64,000 bases of DNA from Lineus longissimus (taxonomy: Eukaryota > Nemertea > Pilidiophora > Heteronemertea > Lineidae), in the NCBI RefSeq assembly GCF_910592395.1, contig NC_088309.1, positions 7,938,501 through 8,002,500 on the forward strand. The letters are read 5' to 3'. The position numbers were made by a program, and so were the translations under genes. Of the stretch, positions 12,724-25,629 are shown piece by piece (within the stretch, counting starts at the first letter, position 1; each line of letters begins with the position of its first letter). The notes beneath the pieces are model-generated. The model ran no database searches, was not told the origin of the DNA, and worked only from the letters and a program-made list of their open reading frames with translations.

Positions 12724-15700
12724 ACCATCGGGTCGCATGAAAAAAACACTTCAGTTTGCAATTTGAGTGGAAGTTTGTCAGGGTGAAGTTCTGTGACTAG
12801 TATGAAGTGGAGCCTCCTTAAGTGGACAACTATGTCAGCAGGACACTGATGACACTGATTTTGGTCCTGAATAGATGACACCCATTGAATTTCACCACTG
12901 TATTGTAGACACCTCTCAGTTAAGGACAGGATGTGACTATCCTGTGGGTGTCCTTGATTGTAAGGTTTTTACTGTAATTGCTCCTGGTGAGTTCATTTCA
13001 AACAAAACACAGTATGTGCTGTCGTTTTCCATGGGTCATACCAGAAATATATAAGCTCAGTTTATACATACTTTTGGTCATACATATGTGCTCCAAAACT
13101 GACATGGGTGACTTTTGAAAGGTTTCTAAGAAACAAGGCCTACATGTAGATAGTCACATTCACAAGGTCAAGGAACTTGTACTTGAAAGGAATGCGTTCA
13201 AAGCCATAATTTTCATATGGTTTGTCCAGTCATCGACATGGTTATAAAGCTTCATGTTCACTCTAAAACTAAATGGCTTTGGGGTCGGGGTACATGTAAG
13301 TTCTGTCAATGGGCAGCCGTACTTACTTTTTCAACAGGGTTTCACATGATACACATATAATGCCACGATGATTATTTATCATGAAAACTTTAGTTCTGTT
13401 TGCAGCCAACATGCAATGAGAATTTATATGTTTTCACCGCCATTCAGTCAGTGATTGGGTATAATTAGTGTCTTTAAATGTATTGATTTCATTAATGTGC
13501 AAATGATAATGTTACCTTTATTTTCATGGATGTTACAATGTATTTAGATGTGATATAAAATGTACTGGTATTTAAATCACTGAATGACTTGTGATACAGA
13601 TTTCTCTAGAAGTTGTCCAGTGACCGTGGGAGCAAATGATTTTTGACGGTCTGTTTTAAATACACTAAAAGGTAATACTGTGTCAAAGCTATTTAACCGG
13701 TTTTTGGCTCATACGTATGTTTCACATAGGCCTATTACACAGTGTAGGCTACATATTTTCATTCAGGCACCCACGAACTGGCTAAAACGCATCTACGTGC
13801 AGGTGGGTTTAAGTCAAATCGAATTGAAAATAGATCACACATTGTTTGCTGTAAAGATGAGACTTCTTCCTTGTGTTGTGTCACTTCTTGCACTTGCTTT
13901 ATTGTAGTGTTTTATTTGGTGATTTTCTTTGACTGACTGTTGTTCATTATTTTAATCTCCAAGCTGGTCTTGGTAATTACAAAAAAATTAATATCAAAAA
14001 TACTTAAAAGAACTGTTGTTGGCTGATATGGCACATGAACTGTATTATACACTTTCGGACAATTGTTTTGATTACTATGATACAGAACAAAACGAGCTTA
14101 GTATACAAATCGACCTTTTTTCTCTCTATGGACAGTTTTCATGTTGCTTGTAATTTTAGATGTCCTCTCCTATTTTTCTCTCCTGTTTTTCTTTTAAATT
14201 TGTTTACCTTGTTCCATGTTTGATGAATTACATTTTCTGATAACCAGTTGATATTTCTGAACTGGTTGTTGGGAAGTGTGCGTGGATAAAAGTTGACAAA
14301 TTAAGATGAAGTCATCTGACAGCAGACTTGACAGAAGCCAGAGTTCTGAGGAAAGTTTGACCACATATTGGACACAAAGTAATGGCCATATTTAAGAAGT
14401 ACATTGAATGTGTAGTGTGATTCATGGTAATACTTGCCTCTTCGTATTCTGCTTAGGGCTTCCCCCACACAATATCCACATTTTACAGAGGAATACATGG
14501 GGATGATTCAATCAGTTGGAATTTATAAATAAGACAAGATAGGCCTGCATTCAGGTTTTTTGTAAGGAAGGGATTTCAGCTCTTAAATTCTACGCACAAG
14601 TCTTGTTCGGGCTTTGTATTGAAATACTGCACTGCCGTTGACACATCAGATACATGTAGCAGAGATGAAGGCAATATATGTTCTCCTTTGATGACTTCGT
14701 ATCTGCACCACAATTGAGAGGAGTGCATGCACATAGTTGAGTAGACTCTGCTACGATACAAAATCTGGAAATTTGGTTGCAAATTGTGGTATTGATTCAT
14801 AGTTCTCGTAACTCGCTCTCCATTTTGGAACCTACAAGCTTATCTCAGCGCTGTTAACTTGCATCCATTGTCATAAGTTCTCTTGGCATTCATTCGTAAA
14901 GTAAATTTTTCATTTAGAGTGTTTTTTTTAGTTGTATCTTACTATAAGAATTACCGTAATTAATAACAGCTACCTCATGTCTGAGTCGACCAGTAATTAT
15001 AGACTCTCTCTGTGTAACTGGCTCAATTTAATCACCAAGTGTTGTTTAAAGTTGTTTCGACATTGTTAAGTTATTGCTGCAACTTTCCTGTCCTGGTGGG
15101 ACTGACTGGATAATGCACTAAGGAAATATTTTTACATTGTGAAAGGATATTGATGGTGTATTCTCGTCATATGTTTTGGGTTGAAAGAAACTGGTATCAA
15201 GAATCCAGTTTAATAGTATCTCGTGGTGAAATAGTGTTTTGCATTGTAAAATAAGTCAAGAGTGATCATATTGACATGGAGTGATGAATAATGTTATGGT
15301 GCACTGTACATGGAGTTTGCGTTTGAAGTTTAGTCACTCCTAATTAATACATCTAGATATTGCTTTATAAATATCATCACTTGCTTCAATTTTGCAAGCG
15401 TTGCTGTTGAAATATTGTCAAGTCCAGATCAATTGAAATTTCTCAGAATTGCCTTGATGCTGACGAATCAGATGAGTGGGCAATTGTGGCATATTTTCTA
15501 TTGACTGGACTCTAAACGTGAACTATGCTCTCAAGGAGTCTGTATGAAACGCACACTGTTCTTATGACTGCTGCATAGGGGCATTCCACTAAGTATGTGA
15601 ACTTTTTATGAAAGATCCGATCTTTGAGATCTTTTCAACTTTCTTTTGATACCAATTCGGTATGTCCATGTATGTGCTTAATGGTTTCTGCCTCCTGGCA

Positions 15701-16430
15701 GTCCTTTCATTCTTTTATACTCATTCTTTGATTTCCATTTTGATTATTTTTATGAATCTTTGTACTCTTCAATGCACACTTCTTAGGACTGTCATTATGA
15801 TTCATAAATGGGGGGAGGGGATATTTTGTACATGTACTTCACTTCTGTTGCATCAATTGATTTTGGATCACTTTCCTATTGATTTCTGCTCTAAACTTTA
15901 CCACAAAATATTGTGAGTTATATGAGCAAGTTGTGATGTGCTACTTGGATACCTCAGTTTTCGACTGTTTGCGAGTGATTGGAAAGACAACTGGGGTTCT
16001 CAATAATGGATTGAATCGATGACCATATGTGACCACTGGAATTCTTAACTGTAATATTTATTCCATTCTAGCTTTACCATTAGCAATAGGCTGCAGTTAG
16101 ACGGAGTGTTTAGGCCTTGAAGTACTGTTCCACATACTGTAAAGTCAGTTAGGAACCTCTGGGACTGTCAGGTGGCAGCACCTGTCCTGTAGTGAGTAAA
16201 AGTCTGGCATACTCTTCTCAGAATGATCTTAAATTGTTAGAGACTACCATCCATTTGGATATTGGGTTATCAAATAAACTTTGATAATGTTGTAAGTTAT
16301 GTCATGTCATGTAAATTTGTATGTATCATAAGATTGTAAATTTTGTATTTCTGAAATCAGAACAGATTGAAGCAGCGTGATAAGAATTTTTCTTGTTCTC
16401 TTGAATAAATTCTTATAATATTGCAAATTA
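12724..16430 (+). other. DNTTIP1 3'UTR (long) and flank
   Basis: No credible coding exon is visible for 3.7 kb after the DNTTIP1 stop. The sequence is AT-rich with short chance ORFs only. AATAAA hexamers lie at 16273-16278 and 16404-16409, followed by AT-rich DNA and then the satellite region. The whole stretch is best read as a long 3'UTR, although nearer poly(A) sites cannot be excluded. Confidence 0.5.
16404..16409 (+). terminator. Candidate poly(A) signal for DNTTIP1
   Basis: AATAAA in a TTGAATAAATTC context near the end of the AT-rich 3' region. A second AATAAA lies 131 bases upstream (16273). Confidence 0.4.
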
Positions 16431-16559
16431 TTAATTCATTTTGTATTCTTACTTGAGCTACTGTCTTTTCAGTTCTCAATACTGTCAGAAAATGCCCCTC
16501 CCCTTCCCAGAAGTCACCAAAACAAAATGTGTTTTTGGCCGGAAAACTTCATAAGAGGC

Positions 16560-17230
16560 ATCTGGCACAGCAAGGCAGATTGCAGTTGTAGGCCAATGTC
16601 TTCCTGATGCGAGAGAGCTAGGTTGTGATAATGTCTTTTTGGCAAGACCTTGACATTCTACATTTTCTTTTCTGAGACATCCTGTAGAGCGAGGAAGTGG
16701 CAGTATCAGCATACACTTCTGAAAGTATGTCTTGATTAGTACAAGAGAAATTGTGAGGTTGTGACAATGTCTTTGTGACCCGTTGACACTCTACATAATC
16801 CTTTCTGAGACATCCTGTATGGCGAGGAAGATTCCAACAGTATTGTGACAATGTCTTTGTGACAACACCTTGATGTTCCACATATGCCTCTCTGAGACAT
16901 CCTTTAAAACAAGTAAGATTGCAACAGTATGCCTCACTGGTAGGGAAGAGCAAGGATGTGACGATGTCTTTCAGATAAAACCTTGGCACTGTATATCATT
17001 TCAGAGACATCCTGTATAGCAAGGTTGAGTGAGTGTGTCTAATTACAGTGCGAGAGAAATAGGTTATGATGATGTCTTTTTGGCAGGACCTTGACATTAC
17101 ATATTCTTTCCTGAGACATCTTGTGTCGTCACAACAATCTACATGTATTTCACAGCATCCATACAATTTGCCCTTGCTATATACATGATGTCTCAGAAAT
17201 TGACCAAAAGCTTTGAAAACCATGCGCCCA
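16560..17230. repeat. Degenerate tandem repeat, about 110 bp unit
   Basis: The phrase CTGAGACATCCTGTA(T/G)(A/G)GC recurs near 16672, 16806, 16892, 17003 and 17112, each followed by a GTGACAATGTCTTTGTGAC-like segment. Spacing is 86-134 bp. Units are heavily diverged. The minus strand gives short ORFs with repeating CLRK-YVE phrases, which I read as repeat-derived. Confidence 0.7.
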
Positions 17231-17329
17231 AGGAAGACATCGTCACAACCTATCTCTCTCGAACCAGTTAGACATACATGTACTTTCTGCCTTGCTATTT
17301 ACAGAATAAAAGGCACCAACCTTGCCTTG

Positions 17330-19370
17330 AGACAGCCAAGTGTGGTCTTCAACTCTCTGGGAGACAACCAGCCTGGCCATGAAACAACCCAGTGTGGTCT
17401 TCCATCACTGTTGAGAGACACGTATCCAGCCTGGTTTAAGACAGCCCTGTGTGGACATCAGTCACTTCTGAGAGACAACCAGCCTGGCCATGAGACAGCC
17501 CAGTGTGGTCTTCAAAGATTGTTGAGAGGCAACAAGCCTGGCATTGAGAGCGCCCGTGTGATCTTCAATTGCTTGGGAGACAACCAGACTGGCCTTGAGA
17601 CAGCTCAGTGTGGACAGAAATCTTTGTTGAGAGACACGCATCCAGTCTGACTTTGAGACAACCCGATGTGGTCTTCAGTCACTGTACCATGTTGAGAGTC
17701 AACCAGCCTAGCCTTGAGTCCACTCAGTGTGGACATGAAACTCTGTTGAGAGGCAACCAGCCTGGCTTTGAGACAACCGAGACAAGTGTGGTCCTCAATC
17801 ATGGTTGGAAGACAACCAGCCTTGCCTTCAGACAGCCCAGTGTGGTCTTCAGTCACTGTTGAGAGCCAACCAGCCTTGCCTTGAGACAATCCAGTGCGAT
17901 CTTCAATTGCTTGGGAGCCAACCAACCTGGCATTGAGACAACCCAGTGTGATCTTCAACTGGTTGGGAGACAACCAGCCTGACCTTGAGACAGCCAAATG
18001 TGGTCTTCGATCACTGTTGAGAGACCCGTATCCAGCCTGGCTTTGAGACAGTTCAGTGTGGACATCAATCTCTGTTGAGAGGCAACCAGCCTGGCCTTGA
18101 GACAACTCAGTGTGGACATCAATCATTATTGAGAGACAACCAGCCTGGCCATGAGACATCCCAGTGTGGTCTTCAAATACCGTTGAGAGACAACCAGCCT
18201 GGCTTTGAGACAACCCAGTGTGGTCTTCAATTGCTTGGGAGCCAACCAAGCTGGCATTGAGACAACCCAGTGTGATCTTCAACTGGTTGGGAGACAACCA
18301 GCCTGACCTTGAGACAGCCAAGTGTGGTCTTCAATCGCAGTTGGGAACAACCAGCCTAGCCTTGAGACAGCCCAGTGTGGTCTTCAACTGTACATGTCTA
18401 GGAGACAACTAGCCTGGTTTGAGACAACCCAGCGTGGTCTTCAACTGTCTGGGAGACAAACAGCCTGGCTTTAAACCCATTGTGGTCTTCGATCTGTTGA
18501 GAGACAACCAGCCTGGCTTTGAGACATCCCAGTTTGTTCTGCAATAATTATTTAGAGACAACCAGCCTGGCCATGAGACATCCCAGTGTGGTCTTCAAAC
18601 ACTGTTGAGAGCTAACCAGTCTGGACTTGAGACATCCCAGTGTGGTCTTCAATCACTCTTGAGAGACATCTAGCCTGGCTTTGAGACAACCGAATGTGGT
18701 ATTCAACTGTCTGGGAGACAACCAGCCTGGTTTGAGACAACCCAGTGTGGTCATCCATCACAATCAATCTGGCAAACCAGTATGGTTTTCAATTACTGTT
18801 GAGAAACAACCAGCCTGGCTTTGAGACAACCTAGTGTGGTCTTCAACTGTCTGGGAGGCAACAAGCCTGGCTTTTAAGACAACCCAGTGTGTTCTTTAAT
18901 CACCGCTGAGAGACAAATAGCCTGGCTTTGAGACAACCCAGTGTGGTCTTCAACTGTACATGTCTGGGAGACAACCAGCCTGGTTTGAGACAACCCAGTG
19001 TGGTCATCCATCACAACCAGCCTGGCAAGCCAGTATGGTCTTCAATTACTGTCGAGAGACAACCAGCCTGGCTTTGAGACAACCCAGTGTGTTCTTTCAT
19101 CACAACCAGCCTGTCAACCCAGTATGGTCTTCAATTACTGTTGAGAGACAACCAGCATGCATGGCTATGAGACAACTCAGTGCAATCTTCAATTGTCTGA
19201 GAGAAAACCAGCCTGGTTTTGAGACAACTTAGTGTGGTCTTTCATTACTGTTGAAAGACAACCACCCTGGTTTTGAAACAAACCAGTGAGGACATGAATC
19301 ACTGTTTGGGCGACAATGAGCCTGGCTTTGAGACAACCCAGTGTGAATCACTTCACTCTAGGGGGACAAC
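17330..19370. repeat. 54 bp satellite/minisatellite array, about 37 units
   Basis: Unit consensus resembles GAGACAACCAGCCTGGCTTT / GAGACAACCCAGTGTGGTCT / TCAACTGTTG, repeated roughly every 54 bases for 2 kb. Units differ by substitutions and short deletions. A higher-order period is visible: the variant TTGGGAGCCAACC occurs at 17911 and 18235, exactly 324 bases (six units) apart, with matching neighbouring units. A 238-codon minus-strand ORF (17605-18321) exists only because the unit length is a multiple of three. Confidence 0.92.
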
Positions 19371-19440
19371 TGCTGGGATGCTGAGCCATGGGACAACCTG
19401 ATACGGTATGCAACAAGCACAAAATTCTAAGTAGGGTATC

Positions 19441-19446
19441 TTTATT
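19441..19446 (-). terminator. Candidate poly(A) signal for FLOT2
   Basis: Minus-strand AATAAA in a CTGAATAAAGATAC context, the last strong hexamer before the satellite array. Confidence 0.4.
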
Positions 19447-22400
19447 CAGATAGTATAAATACATATAAGACAAATTACAACTAAAAGGAACAGTTTACAT
19501 GTACACAAGTTGAAACTGAACTACAGTATAAAACTACAGGCAATTACTGTAACCCCTTTGGCACTGTGGGCAACATTAGACACCAAATCAGTACAATGAC
19601 TGAAACATTTTTAACTGGATACTGGTAAGAATTTAATGATGAAGTCTTGATAAATTCTTGGTTCTGGATGACTAGGTAGAACAAGCAGAATAGAAATAAT
19701 GGTTTACACCAGGTTTAAATTCGTACAGATACATGCTACAACAGTTTACTTTGGTCTTCTCAAACTGCCACAAGCCTTTCAGAGATTACATGTAATTGCC
19801 TCTGCCACATTTAGATCCAACCCTAAAGCCACTCAAGAGCAAGGTCCAATACAAAATACGGGAAAAACGTCTAGGCTTTTTTTCATTCAATATGGTTCAT
19901 TTACCACATACAACTATTTACAAGTTGATTTTAAATTTTTTAACATTAGTTAACTGCAGTTTCAGTCAGAAAAGGCAGCAATGGAGCTAATATCAACATA
20001 GAACCCTGAGACACTTATTAGAAGGTCATTTGTGGTACTAAAACATGAATTTTACATGATACATGAAATAGAGACACCATAACCATTAGATTGTTAATCC
20101 TTTTTTCATGAACAACATGTAATCGAACACTTCTACTGTACTAAATGTTCGGAAATAACTTTAATTTATATAAGAACTACTTTCAACAGCCAAATATTCA
20201 CACCTCGTTATGTTTGCACAGAAAATTCACAATTTTTATTTTGGGGAATTACTAAACAATTCTCAGTTATTCCAATTAAAAAAAAAAAAACGCACGCAAG
20301 CATTTGGCGGTTCACAGTGCATGTGTGTACTGACCTGTCAACAGTGAGTGGCTTTGAGAAGAGGCTAAAGCAAGCTCGTGTACAGCAGGATATATGCTAC
20401 AGTTTCCTAAACATCAAACATTGGATACATTGATGTTACATTTCGTTTCAAATACCGATACTGTTTGGAGAAGAAGCTGAAATTTTGACCAGTCATTTGA
20501 TACATTTGTTAGTCTTTCGAACACTAGCAATTACATCAATGCTATGATGTTTCCCAGTACAATATTTAAACAGTTTTACCATTACTGGCTTCAAATGTAC
20601 ACTGTCACTGCATGTCTATAGACCGTCAACCAAGGCCTCATTCGCTTTAAATAGTGACTTTGCCAAGTTGTCTCATAGCTTTAATGAGAAACAGATGGTG
20701 GTTATTTACAATTTCTTAACTATATAATTCAGATATTCTAAATGATTCTCATTCACAACACTCATGTTAGTAAAACCGCACTAGGCAAGCCACATGATGT
20801 TTCCGAAGTGCACTAATCGAATTCTAGACCTACTCATTTTCAGCCAACTACATTGCACACTCTGTTTAATATGCACGTACCAGGTACCAGTCATAGTCTG
20901 GCAAATACTAGGTACCAGTCATCAGCTTCTTTTCACTGTACTTGAACGATTTCATGAATATAATTTTTCAAACAACAACATTTATACCTTTGAGAATACA
21001 AGATAATACCTGATACTATTGAGGCATAGACCAATCAAAAATAACTTGGCAGACTTCTTGGATAATTTTGATGGCATTTTCCGGTAGCCTATAGAGACCA
21101 AGGAAATAATTTTGTTCATCTCTGATCCTAATAGAACTATTCTTCATTAGTGGACTCATACTGTATAACATGCATATGCTTGTACATGTATGGTTTTTAA
21201 CAGCTAAGATTTTGTTGTTCTCTGCAAAAACATAGGCCCTATTTGTATAAAACTGCCAAGTATTCATGACGGTCTCTCAACTCGCAGAACCTCATAAGAA
21301 TATAATCCGCTTACATGTATTTACAAATTTGCATGTATGTGTTACTGTACCTATAAAGACACGACAGCCGTTTCAGAAAATAACACCTTTATAACACATG
21401 CACATTAATATATTAATAAGAACTCCTGTCTTCATTAACTTTTAGAAGTCGACGTGGTACTCATTCTACCGTAGGTCTGACATCGACATTGTCATCTGCT
21501 CAGATTAGCAATGTTTCCCTTTTCATTTGAAGTTTAAAGCATCAATGCCAATTTCTTTTTTAAAAACCACTCATTTTTTATGATACACGCTTTGGTATTG
21601 AATTCAGTGCATGCAGAATATATCTGGGATAGGTAAGAAAGAACATATACTGTAGCATGCACTTGCATAGCTGTCCAAAAACACTAAGGTTGAGAGATCA
21701 GAAGGTTTGAGAGTTTACTTGTTCATAAGCATGTTACCGGAGGTGCAAGAAAAATACTTTTCATGGATGAAAAAAAAAAGGAAAGAAAGTAGCCTTCACA
21801 TCCACAGTCAACATAGATGAAACCGGATGAATTAGAAAGTGAAATCGAGATTCAATTGGCGTTAGACCGAATTAATGATGACTCTCCAGTACAAAGCAGT
21901 CACATAACTTGGAGTGTAGGTTTTTGTTTGGATAAAGATGGATCCTTTTTCTTACCAATCTTACCAATTACGAATGGGTAAGAATTAAACAATAATAAAA
22001 AAAATCTGTATAAATAAGGCAGAAAGATTATCTGAGATAAGATAATTGACAAGAACAGAGCTGCCTAACACACTCACGAGTCAAAATGTAAAATCAATCT
22101 TTGGTAAAAATGATTATTGATACATCAATAAAAGCTATTACATGTACGACGTTTGCAAAAAGTTGTAGAAAATATACACAAATATGCGAGTAGTAAGCGG
22201 ATCCATTGGAAACTATTCCCCACTCCAACACATAATATATTCCTAATATTACACAATAATCGCAATAATAAAGAAAAAAATAAACATAATCAATCGTGCA
22301 ATAAGGCCAATAAACAAATAAAACAACACTGTGGATTATTTACTACAGCATAACACATTGTTGACGTCAAAGCAGTCATAGCATGAGGAAAAGTCAATTT

Positions 22401-22894
22401 TACATGTACTTGCTCGTTAAGATTAGAATAACAATTTCATAAGATCTTACATCAGTCATTTTCTATGAGGAGCGAGTTATGTAGTTAGGAATCAGCCTGA
22501 TATCATAACGAACCAGTACATTCAATGTACAGTGTATATGTACAGTTAAACATCCCTTAGCGGACACCTCTCTTTAGTAAGGACACTCATTCTGTTCTGG
22601 ATTTGGCTATTTCTATTAAATTCGACCTCTGTATTAACTGTAATCAGGACAACTCTCTATTAAGGACAATCCCAGTCTAAAGGATGTTCTTATTGCAGAG
22701 GATAAACTGAACATGTACATGTATACAGTGCTACATGTACTGGTCACAGCATTCAGAATGATTAAGACGGAACGAGCCGTTTAAACTTACCAATGTCTTA
22801 TCTTAGATTAGGACTTAGTGATTTGTGACAGAAGCTGTTCCCTTAAAGTCTTGTCTTAATGGATAACTCCATGCAAAAATGAAACCATGCTTAT

Positions 22895-23332
22895 TCAGTC
22901 TAGAGAGGGAACAGTAGATTCAAAGTCATTTCTAGGGGGAATCAGAATCAGAATCAGAAAGCAGTAGTAAATTTTGTGCAAAGTGGTAATAGAGCACATA
23001 GATGACAGAAGGCCACAAAAATATCGGATTTCTTTGGTGCAATTTGTACAGTGCAGGTTTTTTTCTCGAGTCTGTAGATATGCCACCTGATTCTTAATCA
23101 GAATCTTGCACACCTCATCGCTCAGATCAAGGACAAAATTCTCGGACGTCTTCGGCACATGTTTCTCTGAATTGCACTGCCACCAGTCCAACGGTGGTAA
23201 ATAAATACAAGAATCATGACAGTTTTTCATTGAGATGTAAATTGGCACAGCATATGTTAATCCCCCCCGGACTCCTGATTGGATTTCTCTCATCAAATTT
23301 GAAAGAAACTGTAAACATATTAAGACAACCAT
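22895..23332 (-). CDS. Uncharacterised ORF, possible terminal exon
   Basis: An open frame of 145 codons lies within the FLOT2 3' region. A splice acceptor-like tract (TTTACAG) precedes FLSNLMREIQSG near 23310. The middle (SENFVLDLSDEVCKILIKN, with Cys pairs afterwards) looks more protein-like than other ORFs nearby, but I recognise no family. It may be chance, a decayed insert or an alternative last exon. Confidence 0.15.
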   Translation of the reverse strand: MVVLICLQFLSNLMREIQSGVRGGLTYAVPIYISMKNCHDSCIYLPPLDWWQCNSEKHVPKTSENFVLDLSDEVCKILIKNQVAYLQTREKNLHCTNCTKEIRYFCGLLSSMCSITTLHKIYYCFLILILIPPRNDFESTVPSLD

Positions 23333-24392
23333 TCAATGTGTAAGTCAATTACAACACTTGAACATCACCAATGCCTATTTTAATATTACTGTGCCTGGAT
23401 TCAAGATATAAAACAGGAACAGGGATTAAGATTTTCAAAAAGTGCATCGAAAAAAACCTTTTTCCAAATCAGTGCAATGTAAAATTACTATCATCAATGT
23501 ACATCATGAACATTCAACATACATACATGTATGCTGCACACAGAAATACAATTTTCTATTCTTATTTCATTCCACATCAATCTTACATTTTGAAAATATG
23601 AATAAAACTGATAACACATATTCTTTATACATCATTTCTAAGTCCTACTACAGTGTACTGTAATACTGCAAGCTCCCACAGGAAGAGCCAGCTTAGTTCG
23701 AAATCAGATCTAACGCAATTGGCAAAGATGTTATCACTTTGTCAATGGAATATCTAATATGTACTGCCAGGCGATGCAAAAGTCAATGCAGTTCCAGGAA
23801 TGAATAAGTGCTCATCATTAGAGGTTTTCCTTAACAAATGATGACAATGTCACTTTTATTTTAGTATGAAAACCTTTGGATGGAGTATCATAATTTGTTT
23901 TCTTTGTTAAATTATCGGAAGTTGAAGGTCTTATTATTTTTAATTGGACAGGACAAAATACAGTTGGCTACATGTTTATTCAGAAACTCTCACTAATCTG
24001 CTTAAAACATGAACACGTATGCAGTTAAAAACATCAGCGAAAATATTCTATCTTTTCAACTGTAATAACAGGTAGCCAATCATGATGGAACGTATTGATT
24101 TGAAAAGAATGCCGGAGAGGTCTCCGAAAATTGTTTGAACAAGAAGCAATTCCCTAATGCTAACAGTATAAAATAAGCAAATCTAAACTTTAGTAGAAAA
24201 ATAATAAAAGATTTAGCGACAATCATGCTACTTGTACAAATGGTGTACAACAAGTGCATGTGTATCTCTAATGCTGGGTTTAAATAGGATTCATGTTGTC
24301 ACTTGCAATGGTTAATGTTTCACTTGTCACTTGTCGTAAGCACATTCATTAATTGACTTGGCGTGAAAAAAAGTGACATGCTACTCATGAAA

Positions 24393-24586
24393 TATGTGAC
24401 CCGTTCTAGCAAAACCAGTCGCATATCGCACATCAGATGAGCCTCGATGACACCAGAAGATAATAGAAAAAATTGATGTCGTCAGATTTCACAAAAGGCA
24501 GACAATAGTGAAATGAACAGACAGTCCATCTCAACCTGCCAAGCTCAGAGCGACATGCGACTGGTTTTGTTGGAACTGGTCACATA
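24393..24586. mobile_element. MITE-like element, copy 1
   Basis: About 194 bp with terminal inverted repeats starting TATGTGACCCGTTCTAGCAA and ending in its diverged complement. The interior (ATTGATGT...TTTCACAAAAGGCAGACAATAG) matches copy 2 at 26115. It has no coding capacity. It sits in the putative FLOT2 3'UTR. Confidence 0.8.
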
Positions 24587-25629
24587 TGAACTCTATCTAA
24601 ACCGAGGCCAAGGTGCAATCTCACCAAGAATTACTAGTGTTACAGCCGAGAGCAGCAGAGAATTTCTTCATTTTCTCAAAGTTGACACTCCTTCAACTAA
24701 GCAAATAAGTTTAAGAATATAGAACAAGTATGCTCTACCGATTGTGCCTTGAATGTTATTCAAGTGTTCTTGTGTCTGACTGCAAATGTATTGCTTGCTT
24801 TAAAATGCCTAATCAATATCACAGCATATTAGAAAAATGGAAAATCCCTTTTCGACTAGACTTTTTTCAAGGCAGGTGAACATCCCTGGCCCTGCCATGG
24901 TTTTTGTCATCATTGAATATATGCTGTTTTTATACCGTTATAACAAGTGCTTTAATATACGCCGAAATATTTTCTAATAAGGTGTAGAACTAAGTTTAAT
25001 ACGTCCATGCAGTGATTACAAGAACAGGTTGTTTCTATCCTCAGTTTCTAAAAAAAGGCAGCTGAAAACTTGAGCTAACATTTTGGCACAAGGAACCACA
25101 CTAATGAGGGAGACGGAAACAGTAAAGTTCACCTTGCAGTTTGAAACATTTGTTTACATTCAAGTTTTATATTCAATAAATACACACGTAATATGAATGA
25201 TGAAGACAGAAATAGTGTTTACTAAACGCACTAACATATTTTAAGTACTTCATAGTCTTTGTCATAAGATACTTGATTCAGCAACTCTATATCATTTCAG
25301 GTTTAGAAAACATGCAACTACTGTATAATCACTTATTTTGGTGCCGATTTTATTTGTTGCCAAAATTAAGTCAATACAACCAAAGAAAATTTCGGAATAT
25401 TCAGCTTTTTTTATACATGTAGGCTACACATTTTTTTTGCAAACATAAAAGCCTTGACAAAACAACCCATGAAAATATTGGGATTTACGGCATCTTTTAC
25501 ATGAGGCAACTAAGTCCAATATTCCGCATCCCGGGTAGACAGATGAACACAAGTGGCATCCATATTTGCACAGAAGGACAATGTGCCTTTGTGGTGGACT
25601 GTCATTTTGAACATGGATCTATTTTGCAT

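Larger units (their letters stand above)
19441..25629 (-). other. Probable very long FLOT2 3'UTR
   Basis: After the FLOT2 stop the minus strand runs 6.2 kb of AT-rich sequence to a TTTATT (minus AATAAA) at 19441-19446, just before the satellite array. I found no recognisable gene in it. It contains one MITE (24393-24586), a GAATCA microsatellite near 22940, and one unexplained 145-codon minus ORF (22895-23332). The 3'UTR reading is inference; a short UTR plus intergenic DNA is the alternative. Confidence 0.4.

Noticed and set aside
17605-18321. 238-codon minus ORF as a repeat protein gene
   Set aside because: It lies wholly inside the 54 bp satellite and is open because the period is a multiple of three. 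There is no start context, no non-repeat sequence and no family.
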